Source: Streptomyces sp. SA15 (GTDB lineage Bacteria; Actinomycetota; Actinomycetes; Streptomycetales; Streptomycetaceae). Taken from it: 52,477 bases of DNA. The stretch is from positions 1 to 52,477 of the forward strand of contig NZ_NTGE01000046.1 in the NCBI RefSeq assembly GCF_002291145.1. The letters are read 5' to 3'. How positions within the stretch are numbered: position 1 is the stretch's first letter; the number at the start of each line of letters is the position of its first letter. The translations under genes and the position numbers were made by a program. The notes beneath the pieces were generated by a model, which was not told the origin of the DNA, did not search any database, and worked only from the letters and a program-made list of their open reading frames with translations. This document shows, piece after piece, positions 1 to 7,931 of the stretch.

Positions 1-1
1 G

Positions 2-121
2 CCGGTCGAGCGCGGCGTCGCACGACTGAAGTCCTGGCGGATCTTCCGCAGGGCACGATGCAGCCCGAATCGAATGTCGTCAGTCGCCGCGGCCATCCTC
101 ACCCTGGAGCGGCTCCGCTGA
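2..121 (+). pseudogene. C-terminal end of an IS5-like transposase (cut by window edge)
   Basis: The frame starting at base 2 is open and ends at a TGA at 119-121. It encodes about 39 residues including [16 protein letters not shown] and [11 protein letters not shown]. This is the usual C-terminus of DDE transposases of the IS5 / DDE_Tnp_4 type, where an ER-x(4)-LK-x-WRI block is followed by an AAA-I-LE-L helix. Only the tail is visible, so whether the gene is intact upstream cannot be judged. No terminal inverted repeat was recognised after the stop. Confidence 0.65.
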
Positions 122-224
122 AAACGCCCCTTCACTGGCGACCGTGAAGCCCTGCAAGACCACCTGTCAGGCGCGTGCAGAACCGGGGCCTGGTCAGGGT
201 CTCCCGGAGGGCGGGGCTCTGGGT

Positions 225-258
225 GAGGGTGGGGCGTCGACGAGAACACCCCACCCTC
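225..258 (-). terminator. Terminator of the leftward operon
   Basis: A perfect 10-bp stem (GAGGGTGGGG / CCCCACCCTC) with a 14-nt loop lies 23 bp past the stop of the leftward gene at 281-793. There is no clear T-run, which is common for Streptomyces terminators. Confidence 0.6.
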
Positions 259-280
259 GCAGCCTTCGCCGACCCGGGGG

Positions 281-793
281 TCAGCCTTCGCCGGACGACC
301 GCCGCAGCTCGATCCTCAACGCCGCCGGGTCGCGTACGGACTGCACACTCACGTACGTCACCACCGATTTGCCGGGGGCTATCTCACCGTCGGAGTCCAC
401 CGTTCCCTCCCACAGCGAGGTTGCCCCCTCGTCGCGTGAGGAGTACACGCTCAGGCGCATCTCGACACGTCGCTGCGCATCGCCGGGGTTGGTGAGCACG
501 ACGGGGATCTTCGCCAGGCGCATGTCCTCGTCCTCCCATACCGCCTCGTGGGCGGTGGCGACCGTTTCCCCACCTTCGCGGCCAGTGGCGGCACTGGGTC
601 CCAGTGCGGCGCGCTGCGTTGTGGTGAGGGTGTCGCCGACGGGCTGCTGGGCGGGAGGTCGGGAAGCGCTCGGGGCAGGGTCGCCGGATTCGGCTTCCAT
701 GCTCTTGGCGAACGTCACTCCTCCCCATGCCGCGCCTCCGACGAACAGGCCGCCGATGAGCAGCACCGTTCCCACGCCTTTGTAACGCGCCAC
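281..793 (-). CDS. Hypothetical single-pass membrane protein
   Basis: A protein of about 170 aa. The chosen start is a GTG two bases after the TGA of the upstream gene (795-797), which suggests translational coupling; a longer reading would overlap that gene by 65 bp. Near the N-terminus is one hydrophobic segment (GTVLLIGGLFVGGAAWGGV), followed by a Pro/Ala/Ser-rich linker. The rest is an extracytoplasmic domain with beta-rich sequence (VVLTNPGDAQRRVEMRLSVY) resembling an Ig-like or FxLD-type fold. No enzyme motif is visible. It is the last gene of a leftward run of exported proteins. Its function is unknown; a membrane-anchored partner of the lipoprotein encoded just upstream is plausible. 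Confidence 0.7.
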   Translation of the reverse strand: MARYKGVGTVLLIGGLFVGGAAWGGVTFAKSMEAESGDPAPSASRPPAQQPVGDTLTTTQRAALGPSAATGREGGETVATAHEAVWEDEDMRLAKIPVVLTNPGDAQRRVEMRLSVYSSRDEGATSLWEGTVDSDGEIAPGKSVVTYVSVQSVRDPAALRIELRRSSGEG

Positions 794-794
794 G

Positions 795-1787
795 TCAGCG
801 CCCCATTCTCTTGCCGGCCTCGCTGACGGCAGCCTCGTTCTTGTTCTTGAAGGAGTCAAGGGCGGGCCGGTGCTCGGCGATGATCGCCGTTTGGATCTTC
901 GATTCTTCGGTGAACCAGGTTCCGATCAAACCGGTCTCGGCCTTGCAGTCGATCTCCGCCAGGGCCAGGGCGATCTCCTGCTGGTCGGAGGGGGCGCCTT
1001 CGGGGCGGTTGACAGAGCGGGCGGCTTCGAAAGGATCCTTGAGGCCGGGGTGGCCCTTGCCGGTCATGCAGACCGACCAGTCCTTGAACGCGGCGGCGAC
1101 GGCGGGGGTCTTCATCGACTCGGTGAAGCTGGTGCCGTTCATCTCGGAGATGCGGGTCAACTCGTCGTCGGTGGGGGCGTTGATCTCCTGATCGGCCCAT
1201 CCGCTGCAGCCACGTTCATGGATCTTCTTGCCGTTGTGGCTCTCGCGGGCCTTCTCACGGGCTTCCATGGGCGTGTTCGGCGCCGTGCTCCCGTTCTGCC
1301 CCGTGGGGGCCTTGCGGCCGGTGAGGACTTCGGTCTGGACCGCATCGAGCTGGGGGAACTGCTGCTTGGTGCGGGGCTTTGCGTCCCCGGCCAGGCCGTA
1401 GCCGTACGTGGCAGCGGTCTCGCGGTCGGTCAGCCCGTAGCGCCGTTCCATGTTGGCGTCGTTCTCGGTCGGTGAGGGGTTCAGCCCGTACGCCGGAAGC
1501 TGTACGTCGAGGCCGTAGGTCTTCATGCAGTCCTCGGCGAGCAGGCGCTTGCCGTTGCCAATGGTGACGGTGTCGGCGTAGTCCTGCATGTAGGTTTCCA
1601 GCGGCAGATTCAGGCCCTTTGCCAGGCCCCGTTCGGGTGCGGAGGGCGGGAAGGTCTTGGTGTCGGCGACCGGGCTGGGGGCGGCGCCGGTGGTGCGGGC
1701 CTGGTTTGCGGGGGTGGCGCATGCGGTCAGCAGCACGGCTGCGGTGGCGGCGGTGAGTGCGAGGGCAGCGGGGGTGCGGGCGTTCAT
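795..1787 (-). CDS. Hypothetical lipoprotein
   Basis: A protein of 330 aa beginning MNARTPAALALTAATAAVLL with a clear lipobox LTAC around residue 23, so it should be exported and lipid-anchored. The mature part is hydrophilic with three or four dispersed cysteines (EDCMKTYGLD, RGCSGWAD, WSVCMTGKG, EIDCKAETG) that could form disulfides. No known catalytic motif was recognised. The pattern of a C-M-K-T-Y-G segment and a later CM-x-GKG segment is common in Streptomyces lipoproteins of unknown function. Its downstream neighbour starts two bases after its stop. Upstream lies the I36-like inhibitor gene, which begins with the same MNAR tetrapeptide. Confidence 0.8.
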   Translation of the reverse strand: MNARTPAALALTAATAAVLLTACATPANQARTTGAAPSPVADTKTFPPSAPERGLAKGLNLPLETYMQDYADTVTIGNGKRLLAEDCMKTYGLDVQLPAYGLNPSPTENDANMERRYGLTDRETAATYGYGLAGDAKPRTKQQFPQLDAVQTEVLTGRKAPTGQNGSTAPNTPMEAREKARESHNGKKIHERGCSGWADQEINAPTDDELTRISEMNGTSFTESMKTPAVAAAFKDWSVCMTGKGHPGLKDPFEAARSVNRPEGAPSDQQEIALALAEIDCKAETGLIGTWFTEESKIQTAIIAEHRPALDSFKNKNEAAVSEAGKRMGR

Positions 1788-1809
1788 GGAAAGCGGGTTC
1801 CCTCTCGGG

Positions 1810-2322
1810 TCAGGCGAAGTGCTGGGAGGCGTTCTCGTTCTTCAGCGCGGAGATCAGGTCGGTGTGGACGCAGTCCTCGTAGGGGTCGCGGTGGCGGAAG
1901 AACTGGGAGGTACCGCCGTACCCGGAGTTGTAGTACACGCGGTAGTTGTCCTGGCCGGAGCAGTTCCAGACGCTGGCCGCGTTGTTCTTGACGTATTGGC
2001 CGTGGCCGTTGGTGGCACTGTCGAAGACGTAGCGATAGGTGACCAGGGTGGAGCCCTGGTACTGGCTGGAGCCGTAGTAGTCGTGGACGTTGCCGTAGAA
2101 CGTGGCGTAGGCGGAGACGATGCTGCCGTTCTGGATGGCGAGGGATTTGCTGTTGTAGAACAGCCACAAGTCGCCTTCGCTGCAGGTGATCCACGGCACG
2201 TCGCAGTTGGAGGACACGGTGCCGGAGGCGGTGTGCGCCGTGGCGGGGGTGACACCGGTGGTGAGGGCGGCCGCTGCCGTCAGGGTGGTGAGGGCGGCTC
2301 GTATCGGGGCGCGCGCATTCAC
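1810..2322 (-). CDS. Secreted peptidase inhibitor, family I36 (SMPI-like)
   Basis: A 170-aa secreted protein with GTG start and a Sec signal peptide ending near TPATA-H. The mature region has four cysteines (SSNCDVPWITC, WNCSGQ, YEDCVH). It also has the block GQYVKNNAASVWN...VYYNSGYGG and ends LKNENASQHFA. That combination is the repeat signature of the Streptomyces metalloproteinase-inhibitor (SMPI) / MEROPS I36 family, which bind extracellular proteases. The family assignment rests on these motifs. Its target is unknown, but a secreted subtilase is encoded immediately upstream on the same strand, so a protective or regulatory pairing is reasonable. A broken copy of its 3' end lies just upstream at 2344-2394. 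Confidence 0.7.
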   Translation of the reverse strand: MNARAPIRAALTTLTAAAALTTGVTPATAHTASGTVSSNCDVPWITCSEGDLWLFYNSKSLAIQNGSIVSAYATFYGNVHDYYGSSQYQGSTLVTYRYVFDSATNGHGQYVKNNAASVWNCSGQDNYRVYYNSGYGGTSQFFRHRDPYEDCVHTDLISALKNENASQHFA

Positions 2323-2343
2323 AAGTATCCGGTTCCTTCCGGG

Positions 2344-2394
2344 GGTCAGGCGAAGTGCTGGGAGACGTTCTCGTTCTTCAGGCGGAGATCAGGT
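2344..2394 (-). pseudogene. Remnant of a second I36-type inhibitor gene (3' end only)
   Basis: These 51 bases match the last 52 bases of the neighbouring inhibitor region (1808-1859) with one mismatch and one missing base. Read on the minus strand they encode LKNENVSQHFA followed by TGA. The spacer down to the next start is also similar. This is what remains of a tandem duplication. Confidence 0.75.
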
Positions 2395-2405
2395 TGCAGA
2401 GGACA

Positions 2406-2437
2406 GCGGGCCGCACTTTCGGGAGGGTGCGGCCCGC
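2406..2437 (-). terminator. Terminator after the subtilase gene
   Basis: A perfect 11-bp stem (GCGGGCCGCAC / GTGCGGCCCGC) with a 10-nt loop, 28 bp past the subtilase stop. It separates that gene from the inhibitor remnant. Confidence 0.8.
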
Positions 2438-2465
2438 CGTTTCTCCTTGCCTGCGCCCGGAAGGG

Positions 2466-4877
2466 TCAGAAGCGGACGACGAAGTTGTTGACCGTGCCGG
2501 TGTTGCCGGCCAGAACGTCGTCGACGCGGAGCTTCCACCAGCCGTTGGCCGGGAATGCGGAGGCGTCCACGGTGTAGATCTTCTTCAGGTCCCCGGCCCT
2601 CGTGATCTGCCCGGAGGCCTGGAGCAGGTGCACCGAGCCGTCAGGGGCGACCAGGTCGATCTTGAGGTTGGCCAGGTACTGGTGGCTGGCGTCCACGTAG
2701 ACCTGGAGCTGGTTCGAGGCGGAGCCGACCAGGCCGTCAGCCTTGGTCCACAGCTCCACGTACGTGCCGGTGGCGTCGGGGATGGCCATCTGCGTCTGGT
2801 TCTCGTAGGAGGGGAAGCCCAGCGACCAGCCCTTGAGTTCGCCGGTGGAGCCGGTGGCACCGTCGGTGACCTTGAGCTTCCACGTGCCGTTCGCGACGGC
2901 GGCCGTGGCGTCCACACCGTAGGTGGTGGTCAGGGTGCCGCCGGGCTCGGCGCCGTAGGGCTTGAGCGTGTACACCTTGCCGTCGGGGGAGTCCAGCGTC
3001 AGACGCAGGTTGCCGATCTTGGCGTGGGTGAGGTTCACCCACACCTGGGTCGGGCCGGCCGCGCGCCCGTCGATACCGTCCACGTCGAGGGTCGACACGA
3101 TGGTGCCGGTGTCGGGGATTGCTTGGAGGGCGGTGCTCTCGAACGGGGTCGGGAAGATCAGCGACCAGGTGTTGATTTTGCCGGTGTCGAGGTCGTCGTG
3201 GTCGGTGGCGCGCAGTTTCCACGTGCCGTTGGCGTCCTGGCCGGCGGCGTCCACGGTGTAGGTGGCGACGACGTTGTCCGCGGCATCCGTGCCGGAGACG
3301 TCCTTGAGGAGGTACACCGTCCCCGACGGGGCGACCAGTTCGAGTTTGAGGTCACCCCGGTAGGTGTGGGTGATGTTCACGAAGACCTGGGTCTTCTTCG
3401 ATGCCTTGCCGGGGTACTCCGAGACGGTCACGGGGGACTCGGCCGGGGCACCGGGGGCGGGGGAGCCGACACCGTCGGGGATCGGGGTTCGCTTGTCGTT
3501 GTCGACCTGGAACGCGCGGGGCTTCTTGTCGGCCTCTGGCTTGGGCGCGATGGCCTGCACGGCCTTGCCGACGTCGATGCGCGGGGTGGTCGCACCGGTG
3601 TAGGAGATGGGAGTGCCGGAGGTGGCCAGCAGCGACACCAGCGAGTCGATGCCCTCGGTAGGGTAGGTCTGCTTCAGGACGGCGAGGGCTCCGGCGACGT
3701 GCGGGGCGGCCATCGACGTGCCGTTCTTCGCCGCGAACGCGCCGCCCGACACCGAAGACGTCACCGCGTTGCCCGGGGCAAGCAGGTCCAGCAGCGTGCC
3801 CCGGTTGGAGAACGCCGAAAGCTGGTCGTCATCGCTGGTCGAGCCGACGGTCACCGCCGACGACACACAGCCGGGGGCGGCCACGGCGTCGGTGTGCCCG
3901 TTGTTCCCGGCCGCGATCACCGTGGCCACGTTCGCCGACCACAGCCGGTCGACGATGCCCTTACGCGGGTCCAGGTCACACGGGGCGGTAAAGCGGCCCG
4001 CACCGAGCGACATGTTCGCCGCCACGATCGGCTTCCCGGCGCTCTTCCACGCCAGGACCTTCTCCAGGCCCTTCATCTGCGACGACGAGTACGACAGCAC
4101 ACACGGCGAACCGCCCGCGCCGCAGTATGCGTCGTTGTCGAACAGCGAGAACACCTGCACAGCGGCGATGTTCGCCCCCGGAGCGACACCGCGTAGGGGG
4201 GCACCGGCAACGCCCTGACCGTTACCGGCAGCGATGCCCGCAACGTGGGTGCCGTGGTCGCACGCCCCGGACAGCGACGCACACGCCGACTGGGCCGTGT
4301 CGGCAGCGCCCGTACCCTCCTGGGCTTCCTGGCCGTTCGGGCACAGGCTGGACACGCCCAGTTCCACGTTGTTCACCGAGAAACACGCCTGGTCGGTGAC
4401 CCGGCCGCCGAGGAACGCGTGCCCTGCCTCAACACCGGTGTCCAGAACGGCGACCGTGGCGCCCGTACCGGTCTTGCCTGCGATGGCTGCCGTGTCCGAG
4501 CCGATCTTCGCCGTGGTCTCGGTCAGCGACGGCGGCAGCGGAACGTCCTCCGTCACCGACACGACACCCGGCTGGGACTGGAGGTCGGTCAACCCGGCCT
4601 GCGTCACCTCAAGGGTCACCACCGGCAGGTAGTCGAACGTGGTCAGCACGGTGCCCGCCTCAGCGGCACCTGCCACGTCCTCACGCTGGTCGGTGACCAC
4701 GTTCACGCGGACGGGCTTACCGTCCTGCGTCTGGTCGAACAACGGCGGGTCAACAGGCCCGTTCGTGCTGGCCGAAGCCGTCTGCGGGCCGAAGCCCAAA
4801 GGTATCGGGGCGGGGAACGCGGTGGCCACCATCGCGGCTGCCACAGCGATCACACCCGTGTAGATGCGTCGTCTCAC
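2466..4877 (-). CDS. Secreted subtilisin-like serine protease (S8) with three P domains
   Basis: A protein of about 803 aa. The GTG start (RRRIYTGV follows) is chosen because AGGGAG lies 11 bases upstream and a signal peptide follows directly. Longer readings run into the previous gene and its terminator. Order of parts: signal peptide (1-37), inhibitor-I9-like propeptide (about 55-118), then the S8 catalytic domain with Asp146 (VAVLDTGVE), His208 (DHGTHVAG), oxyanion Asn325 (AAGNNG) and Ser388 (NGTSMAAPHVAG). Three tandem P/homoB-type beta domains follow at about 463-576, 585-688 and 697-803, each with an NGTWKL/NGWWKL motif. All catalytic residues are present, so it should be active outside the cell. 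Three P domains is more than the usual one. Confidence 0.93.
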   Translation of the reverse strand: MRRRIYTGVIAVAAAMVATAFPAPIPLGFGPQTASASTNGPVDPPLFDQTQDGKPVRVNVVTDQREDVAGAAEAGTVLTTFDYLPVVTLEVTQAGLTDLQSQPGVVSVTEDVPLPPSLTETTAKIGSDTAAIAGKTGTGATVAVLDTGVEAGHAFLGGRVTDQACFSVNNVELGVSSLCPNGQEAQEGTGAADTAQSACASLSGACDHGTHVAGIAAGNGQGVAGAPLRGVAPGANIAAVQVFSLFDNDAYCGAGGSPCVLSYSSSQMKGLEKVLAWKSAGKPIVAANMSLGAGRFTAPCDLDPRKGIVDRLWSANVATVIAAGNNGHTDAVAAPGCVSSAVTVGSTSDDDQLSAFSNRGTLLDLLAPGNAVTSSVSGGAFAAKNGTSMAAPHVAGALAVLKQTYPTEGIDSLVSLLATSGTPISYTGATTPRIDVGKAVQAIAPKPEADKKPRAFQVDNDKRTPIPDGVGSPAPGAPAESPVTVSEYPGKASKKTQVFVNITHTYRGDLKLELVAPSGTVYLLKDVSGTDAADNVVATYTVDAAGQDANGTWKLRATDHDDLDTGKINTWSLIFPTPFESTALQAIPDTGTIVSTLDVDGIDGRAAGPTQVWVNLTHAKIGNLRLTLDSPDGKVYTLKPYGAEPGGTLTTTYGVDATAAVANGTWKLKVTDGATGSTGELKGWSLGFPSYENQTQMAIPDATGTYVELWTKADGLVGSASNQLQVYVDASHQYLANLKIDLVAPDGSVHLLQASGQITRAGDLKKIYTVDASAFPANGWWKLRVDDVLAGNTGTVNNFVVRF

Positions 4878-4910
4878 GCTGCTTTTATCTCCCTGTGTGC
4901 AACATGGAGG

Positions 4911-4938
4911 AGGCCGGGGCGAAGCAACGCCCCGGCCT
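4911..4938 (-). terminator. Terminator/attenuator between phospholipase and subtilase genes
   Basis: A perfect 11-bp stem (AGGCCGGGGCG / CGCCCCGGCCT) with a 6-nt loop. It begins 14 bp after the phospholipase-protein stop and ends about 15 bp before the subtilase ribosome-binding site. It can terminate the first transcript; the subtilase then depends on read-through or on a very short leader of its own. Confidence 0.75.
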
Positions 4939-4951
4939 TCAACTGGCTTGC

Positions 4952-6571
4952 CTAGCGAGTGGCGTTGGCCCCGTTGAGGGGGCTGCCGTACTTCACGACG
5001 AACCGGTAGTACGTGTAAGCCGTGTTCCTGCAAGCGGTCGTGAAGAAGTAGTCGGGGCAGGTGTAGTGGTAGAGCTGCCCGTAGAAGGCGTAGTCGACAG
5101 CCAGGCCCTTGTTGTAGTCCAGGTACCAGGTGTAACGCTTCCAGGCGTTGCCGATCGTGCCGTAGCCGTAGTCGTGGGAGGCGCACGCAGGCTTGAAGTT
5201 CCAGCCCATCGGCGTGTCCAGCGAATCGGTGCAGTAGTCGTTGTAGATACCGACGACGCGCTTACCGGTAGGCGTGTTGAAGAAGTACGGGTACCGCCAG
5301 CCGTAGTGGGCGACCTTCGTCGCACAGCTCGTGTACCACAGGTACATCCACGACTCAGCGGTGTTGCAGTAACGCGGATTCGCGTACGGGGTGTTCAGCT
5401 CCGTCTCGGAGAACCCCTCCGCCGGGGGAGCCGCGCCGTCGTCGCCCTGCGCGACTGACGGGGTCTGGTCCATCGGCGCTTCGGGACCGGCGACCTTGCC
5501 GGTCAGATCCACAGCGGCCGGGGCCGCCTCGTCGCCGGCGAAGGTGAGCTGCCACTTGTCGCCGCCGTCGGTGGTGGCGGTCGCAAGCCGCTCCTGCGCG
5601 TCGTAGGTGTAGACGTTCAGGTCCTCACCAGCGGACGGGTTGGTGACCTTCCGCAGGAGCTTGCCGCCGTCGTACTCGTAGCGGGCCAGAGTCTGGGTGG
5701 TCGTGCCGATGGTGGCGGAGATCTCCTTCACCTGACCGGCCACATCGCCCAGCGTCTCACCCGAGGCGGTCGTCGCGGTCGCATAGGAGACCTTCACCGT
5801 CGCCGCGGGCTTGTCGCCCAGCGCGGGCTCCTTCACCTGCGACACACGGCCCTGCGCGTCGTACAGGACCGTCGCGGACTTCGTCTCCTTCGAACCGGCA
5901 GAAACGATTCGCCAGTTGTCGCCGCCGCCGCCGACCTGCTTCCACGTGAACGTGGGCTTGAGATCAGCCGCCGCGATCGGGCTCCCCAGCGCGTCCTTCG
6001 GAGCCCCATCGCCCGTGCCGTAGGCGTTGGTGAGGTCCACGTTCGTCGTCTCGACCACGCTGGTCTTGAGTTCGCCCGCAAGGTCGTCCCACACCGTCGA
6101 GTCGACGGCCGTGGAGCCGTCAGCGGCGGTGTAGGTCTTCACGTGCCCACCGAAGGGGGCGTCGAGAGTTTCGGTCAGCGAGTAGACCGTCTTCTCACCC
6201 GTGTCCAGGGCCGTCGTCGTCAGCTTGTCGCCGCTGACCGACAGGGATCGCTGGAGCTGGCCTCCCAGGAACTCCGCCTCCCAGGAGGGGCCGAACACGC
6301 CGAGGTCCGACCGGGTCGAGGGCGCGTCCTGCGCCTGCGCCACGCCCTGGGACTGACCGGTCACCGAGTGGACTCGGCCCATCAGGCCAATCGGCAGGTC
6401 GTTCTCCGAGACTCGATATGTGTCATCCGACGACGAATACTGGCCAGGTCCGGTCTGGGCGAACGTGCCGGTGTTCAACGCCGGTTGAGGCAGCTCCTCC
6501 GCGCTGGCCTGCTGCGGAAGCAGCAGACTCATCGACAGAGCGGCTATCACCGGAAGCGCTGTTTTGCGCAC
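4952..6571 (-). CDS. Secreted protein with YD/RHS-like region and C-terminal phospholipase A2 domain
   Basis: A 539-aa protein with GTG start; GAAAGG lies eight bases upstream. Residues 1-24 are a Sec signal peptide ending QQASA. The middle (about 60-345) has beta-rich segments including YDAQGRVSQV, YEYDGGKLLRKV and YTYDAQERLATA, i.e. YD/RHS-like repeats. The last ~130 residues form a prokaryotic phospholipase A2 domain (PF09056 type). It contains YNDYCTDSLDTPMGWNFKPAC and the catalytic dyad His466-Asp467 in CASHDYGYG, with cysteines spaced for disulfides. Such enzymes hydrolyse the sn-2 ester of phospholipids with Ca2+. The arrangement of RHS-like carrier plus enzymatic tip resembles polymorphic toxins, but no immunity gene is evident. 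A secreted nutrient-scavenging lipase is the alternative. Confidence 0.85.
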   Translation of the reverse strand: MRKTALPVIAALSMSLLLPQQASAEELPQPALNTGTFAQTGPGQYSSSDDTYRVSENDLPIGLMGRVHSVTGQSQGVAQAQDAPSTRSDLGVFGPSWEAEFLGGQLQRSLSVSGDKLTTTALDTGEKTVYSLTETLDAPFGGHVKTYTAADGSTAVDSTVWDDLAGELKTSVVETTNVDLTNAYGTGDGAPKDALGSPIAAADLKPTFTWKQVGGGGDNWRIVSAGSKETKSATVLYDAQGRVSQVKEPALGDKPAATVKVSYATATTASGETLGDVAGQVKEISATIGTTTQTLARYEYDGGKLLRKVTNPSAGEDLNVYTYDAQERLATATTDGGDKWQLTFAGDEAAPAAVDLTGKVAGPEAPMDQTPSVAQGDDGAAPPAEGFSETELNTPYANPRYCNTAESWMYLWYTSCATKVAHYGWRYPYFFNTPTGKRVVGIYNDYCTDSLDTPMGWNFKPACASHDYGYGTIGNAWKRYTWYLDYNKGLAVDYAFYGQLYHYTCPDYFFTTACRNTAYTYYRFVVKYGSPLNGANATR

Positions 6572-6688
6572 AGGGGTGCCTTTCGGTCAGGCCGGTTTTT
6601 GATCTTCACCGGTCGGTCACGGACCCTAGAGGTCAACTCCACACATGCGCAAGCATCTTGAATGAGAGTCAATTATTCCGCTTCGGGG

Positions 6689-6704
6689 TGAGTACGCGTA
6701 CTCA
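6689..6704. promoter_or_regulatory. 16-bp perfect palindrome in a divergent promoter region
   Basis: TGAGTACGCGTACTCA is its own reverse complement. It lies between the leftward phospholipase gene (start 6571) and the rightward lipoprotein gene (start 6739), in a locally AT-richer stretch. It fits a dimeric regulator's operator, but no cognate regulator can be assigned. Confidence 0.5.
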
Positions 6705-6738
6705 TGGCCATGTCAGCGCGCGACTGTAGGTTGACGTC

Positions 6739-7440
6739 ATGCCCCGCATCGCACACACTGCAGCTGCCCTCGCTCTGGGCGCGCTCGCCCTCACCGCCTG
6801 CTCCAGCACTCCCCCGGCCGCCACGATCGGGACGGACAATGTCGCCTCCGTACCCGAGGGCGGGGACGCCGACAAACCGCAGCTTGACTTCATGAAGCTG
6901 TTCCTCAAGATCACCGACGGCTGCCCGGCGCTGGACGGCACCAAGACCGGCACACCCCTCGGCCCCAGCGACGTCCCCACCGTTCCCCAAGGCCCCTCCA
7001 GCAAACCCACCGGCACGCCCGGCGACCGCGTCCCCCTGCCCGCCGACCCCGCCGACCCGCCCGCCGCCGACGACCCCGTGGGGCCCATGCCCGATGGGAA
7101 CCTCCTGGAGCCGGTCACGCTCACCAAGCCCGAGACCTGCTACGCGGACAAGTTCGCCGCGCACGTCACCACCGCCCTCAAGGACACGGGTGAGAACGCC
7201 GCCGAGGTGCGAGCCGCACTCAAGCGCGCCGGATACCCCGACGAGCGGATCGTGGACATGAAGCCCGAAGGCGGCTCCCCCCGCGTGCGGATCGACCTGC
7301 GCGAACAGGACACCCGCGTCGCCCTCCAGGTCGTGCACGTCGGCACCAGCGGCACCGTCGTGGACAAGTTCGGCGCACAGCCCACAGCGCCCCTCAAGGA
7401 CGTCCGGTACCTCCCGGAGCTGGCCGAACCCCTGAGCTGA
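6739..7440 (+). CDS. Hypothetical lipoprotein with proline-rich linker
   Basis: A 233-aa protein. Residues 1-20 form a lipoprotein signal with lipobox LTAC (Cys at about 21), so it is probably anchored on the outer face of the membrane. A Pro/Asp-rich disordered stretch occupies about 75-120 (PADPADPPAADDP). The C-terminal ~100 residues form a compact domain with two further cysteines (TDGCPALDG, PETCYADK) and a segment VRAALKRAGYPDERIVDM followed by VRIDLREQDTRVALQV. This organisation is common in Streptomyces lipoproteins of unknown function. It is transcribed divergently from the phospholipase gene, with a palindrome in the shared upstream region. Confidence 0.8.
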   Translation: MPRIAHTAAALALGALALTACSSTPPAATIGTDNVASVPEGGDADKPQLDFMKLFLKITDGCPALDGTKTGTPLGPSDVPTVPQGPSSKPTGTPGDRVPLPADPADPPAADDPVGPMPDGNLLEPVTLTKPETCYADKFAAHVTTALKDTGENAAEVRAALKRAGYPDERIVDMKPEGGSPRVRIDLREQDTRVALQVVHVGTSGTVVDKFGAQPTAPLKDVRYLPELAEPLS

Positions 7441-7847
7441 GACCCCGTGAACGAACTGATCTGTCGGGGACGGATGGGAATCGGCGAAGTGACGTGCACG
7501 GCCAGGACCTCTTGGTAGCAACTGCGGTGTCGAAGCCCAGTCGCGCCAAGAGGTCCCGTCATACCGTTGCACCCCGCTGTCGTCCGAAGGGGCAAGCCGC
7601 CCTGCCCGTGCCTGGCCTGCCGGTTCGGTCACGGCCGCCGCCATCCGGGCCCGGTCCCGCCGCTGCACCTCGGACACCACGGACAGTGGGAGGTGCAGCG
7701 GCGCCGACGTGGCTGGACGGCAACGGGGGCCGCTCCGAGGGCCGGGACGCCGACCCGACCGCCGCGATCACCGACTCGCAGCCGGTACGCGCCGCGGAGA
7801 CGGTCGGCGCCGACAGCCGCGGGTACGACGCGGGCAAGAAGGTGGCG
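7441..7847. other. Non-coding, decayed stretch with two inverted repeats
   Basis: No convincing gene is seen. At 7505-7556 an 11-bp inverted repeat (GGACCTCTTGG / CCAAGAGGTCC) encloses 30 bp, which could be the end of a mobile element. At 7659-7702 a 12-bp stem (GCCGCTGCACCT / AGGTGCAGCGGC) encloses 20 bp. Reading frames here change repeatedly, as expected for insertion-sequence debris. Confidence 0.4.
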
Positions 7848-7931
7848 GTCGTGCAGGAACTCGACCAGCCAGCCCCAGCCGAACGCCGCCTCCAACGCCA
7901 CCGGCGTGCCCGCCGCAAGCTCCCTGATCAC
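7848..7931 (-). pseudogene. Possible IS110-family transposase fragment
   Basis: Read on the minus strand, this short piece encodes ELAAGTPVALEAAFGWGWLVE. That resembles the segment after the first catalytic acidic residues of IS110-family (DEDD) transposases. The frame then loses similarity. It abuts the 3' end of the XRE gene and overlaps its stop codon by a few bases. The evidence is the motif only. Confidence 0.3.

Noticed and set aside
2355..4196. 613-codon open frame on the plus strand
   Set aside because: It is antisense to the subtilase, whose catalytic motifs are all in the minus-strand frame.
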